A stretch of 6,484 nucleotides of DNA, from positions 1-6,484 of the forward strand of contig JAKAGL010000142.1 of assembly GCA_021815535.1 (NCBI GenBank), written 5' to 3'. Under the pieces are notes generated by a model that searched no databases, was not told the DNA's origin, and saw only the letters and a list, made by a program, of their open reading frames with translations. Positions 5,040 through 6,484 of the stretch are shown here, in pieces. Every line of letters starts with the position of its first letter. Within the stretch, counting starts at the first letter, position 1. This DNA comes from a bacterium (GTDB lineage: Bacteria > Nitrospinota_A > UBA7883 > JACRGQ01). The position numbers and the translations under genes are program-made.

Positions 5040-6484
5040 TTATTTCTTCGGCAGCTTCGGCACCGGCCGGCGAGGGGTGACGGCCCAGTTGATGAGGTAG
5101 TTATACATGCGGATGAGGCGCCCCTGATTCCGCTTCTGGTCTATCCAGTGGCCGATCATGCCGATGGTGCGCGCCAGCATGAAGAAGCCGTTCAGCGATT
5201 CGACCGGGTAGCCCATGTCGAGCAGTACGCAACCTATCGTGCCGTCCACGTTGAGGATCAGATTGTCCTTCTTCGTGGTGGTGATAGCCTGCACCTTCAA
5301 CGCGTAATCCAGGCGCGGCGAGGTTATGTTGTTGTCCCGCACGAACCGGATGATCTCCTGCACCCGCTTGTCCGGGTTCTTCAGACTCTTCACGCGGTGG
5401 CCGATGCCCGGCACCGGTCCCACTTCCTTTTTCATATAGGCAAGGAAGCCGGGAACGTCGTTCGGATAATTCCTCAGGCCGTAATCCATGTAGACCGCCG
5501 CATCGGTGACGGCACCGCCAAAGCGCGGTCCGATCATGATCATGCCGGCGGCGACGGATTGCGGCAGGCCGATTCCTGCGCATGCCGCGAGGATGGTGCC
5601 GAACGCGCCGGATACGGCGGGGCCGTGGTCCGCGGAAAGAATAATGATCCGTTTGATCAGTTCAGCTTCCAGCGGGGTGGGCAGTTTTTTATTCCAGAGA
5701 AGGCCGACAACGTGGGGAATATCGTATCCCTCGTTGATCAGCTCGCTCGCCGCGTAACCGCAGTAGAGCGGCTCTTCGCCCCGGTCGTCGGAAATGGTGT
5801 TCTTGAAGATCGGTTCCACCGCGATATCGCCGGATTTGAGCCCGTCTTCCACTTTTCTGGGAAGCTGGGGCAGTTCGGACGGAGCAAGATCTTCCGCCTT
5901 GGTGGTCTGGCCGACGGCTTTCAGGTCGTCATACACCTTCTTGATGGCCGGTCCCAACGCGCCGAAGGTCTCCGGCACAATCGCACCGGCCTTTGTCAGC
6001 GCGTTCGCTTTGGAGCGGGCCGAGCCTTCGCCATGGGCCCCTTCCTTTGCGCCCGCGTGGCCGAATTTCATTCCTTTGGGAAGTTTTTCCTGGCAGAAGC
6101 CGCCCACAACGCCGATGAGTTTGATGCGGCGCGGCTTTGCCGCATACCAAGCGGCGGCCGATTCTTCGAGGTTGCCCCCCATTTCGCCCACGATGACCAC
6201 GGCTTTGGTATCCGGGTCTTTTTCGAAGAGCTCAAGGTAGTCCACGAAGTCGGTGACCGGGTAGGAGTCGCCGCCGATGCCGATGGCGGTGGTGATGCCG
6301 TCGGCGAACTGGGAAATGATCCACATGATCTCGTTCGAAAGGCCGCCCGACTTGGTGATGACGCCGAACGAGCCTTGGCGGTAAAGTTTCGAAAGGATCA
6401 GGTTGTTGTATTCGCCGCCGATGACGCCCAGCCGCGCTTTGCCAGCGGACATGATGCCGATGGCCGAGGGGCCGTTGAGCAGCT
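5040..6484 (-). CDS. aclA: ATP-citrate lyase, citryl-CoA synthetase alpha/citryl-CoA lyase subunit (5' end missing)
   Basis: With its partner subunit AclB, this enzyme converts citrate, CoA and ATP to acetyl-CoA and oxaloacetate in the cytoplasm, the reaction that lets the TCA cycle run reductively. The frame is open to the right edge: ten codons (LLNGPSAIGI) precede the first in-window Met at 6450-6452, and this GPS motif belongs inside the succinyl-CoA synthetase alpha-like domain, so that Met is internal. About 480 of an expected 605-610 residues are present. Numbering from that Met, FGHAGAKEG (130-138) holds the phospho-histidine H132. The citrate synthase-like part has SADHGPAVSGA (273-283, H276), GIGHRVKS (349-356, H352) and LNVDGTIG (400-407, D403), matching the catalytic His, His and Asp of human ACLY. 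A basic tail, RRPVPKLPKK, ends the protein. All key residues are intact. A strong terminator follows; aclB is expected just outside the window. Naming of the two subunits varies between clades. Confidence 0.93.
   Translation of the reverse strand, partial: LLNGPSAIGIMSAGKARLGVIGGEYNNLILSKLYRQGSFGVITKSGGLSNEIMWIISQFADGITTAIGIGGDSYPVTDFVDYLELFEKDPDTKAVVIVGEMGGNLEESAAAWYAAKPRRIKLIGVVGGFCQEKLPKGMKFGHAGAKEGAHGEGSARSKANALTKAGAIVPETFGALGPAIKKVYDDLKAVGQTTKAEDLAPSELPQLPRKVEDGLKSGDIAVEPIFKNTISDDRGEEPLYCGYAASELINEGYDIPHVVGLLWNKKLPTPLEAELIKRIIILSADHGPAVSGAFGTILAACAGIGLPQSVAAGMIMIGPRFGGAVTDAAVYMDYGLRNYPNDVPGFLAYMKKEVGPVPGIGHRVKSLKNPDKRVQEIIRFVRDNNITSPRLDYALKVQAITTTKKDNLILNVDGTIGCVLLDMGYPVESLNGFFMLARTIGMIGHWIDQKRNQGRLIRMYNYLINWAVTPRRPVPKLPKK

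Noticed and set aside
5794..6240. 148-codon plus-strand reading frame
   Set aside because: Antisense to the well-conserved aclA coding region, with no recognisable domain.

Overview
This 6.5 kb window looks like ordinary bacterial chromosome, roughly 55% GC by eye. Every well-supported gene lies on the minus strand. The protein content suggests a Gram-negative-type autotroph or a relative. The right-hand gene encodes the citryl-CoA lyase-bearing subunit of ATP-citrate lyase, a key enzyme of the reductive TCA cycle. The left-hand gene is RNase Y. In the middle is a glycogen-type branching enzyme of family GH57 paired with a DUF4912 protein. ATP-citrate lyase together with GH57/DUF4912 fits lineages such as Nitrospinota, Nitrospirota or other reductive-TCA bacteria, but this placement is inference and the sequence alone does not fix the phylum.

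Layout in the direction of transcription (right to left). (1) 6484-5040: aclA, cut by the right edge, ending in a textbook intrinsic terminator (4985-5020). (2) 4955-4405: a self-contained doxX transcription unit with a near-consensus sigma-70 promoter, a strong Shine-Dalgarno sequence, a four-helix DoxX membrane protein and its own hairpin. The aclA and doxX terminators are 31/34 identical over stretches that extend beyond the stem, so doxX is bracketed by direct repeats. (3) 4404-4188: a regulatory gap with an 18-bp near-perfect palindrome beside a plausible promoter. (4) 4187-1231: a two-gene operon, DUF4912 protein then GH57 branching enzyme, joined by an ATGA overlap and closed by a GC-rich terminator. 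(5) 1230-532: about 700 bp without a recognisable gene. It holds a doubtful 103-residue reading frame whose N-terminus, read upstream through a TAA stop, looks like a type IV prepilin cleavage region. (6) 531-1: the 5' third of rny, cut by the left edge.

Functional reading: aclA makes acetyl-CoA and oxaloacetate from citrate for carbon fixation. The DUF4912/GH57 pair probably builds or remodels a storage alpha-glucan. RNase Y starts mRNA decay at the membrane. No tRNA, rRNA, CRISPR array, insertion sequence or defence cassette was seen. The points most worth a second look are the interrupted prepilin-like leader, the duplicated terminators around doxX, two 8-base homopolymers in the DUF4912 linker, and the DUF4912 domain arrangement (Rho-N-like head and Ig-like tail).
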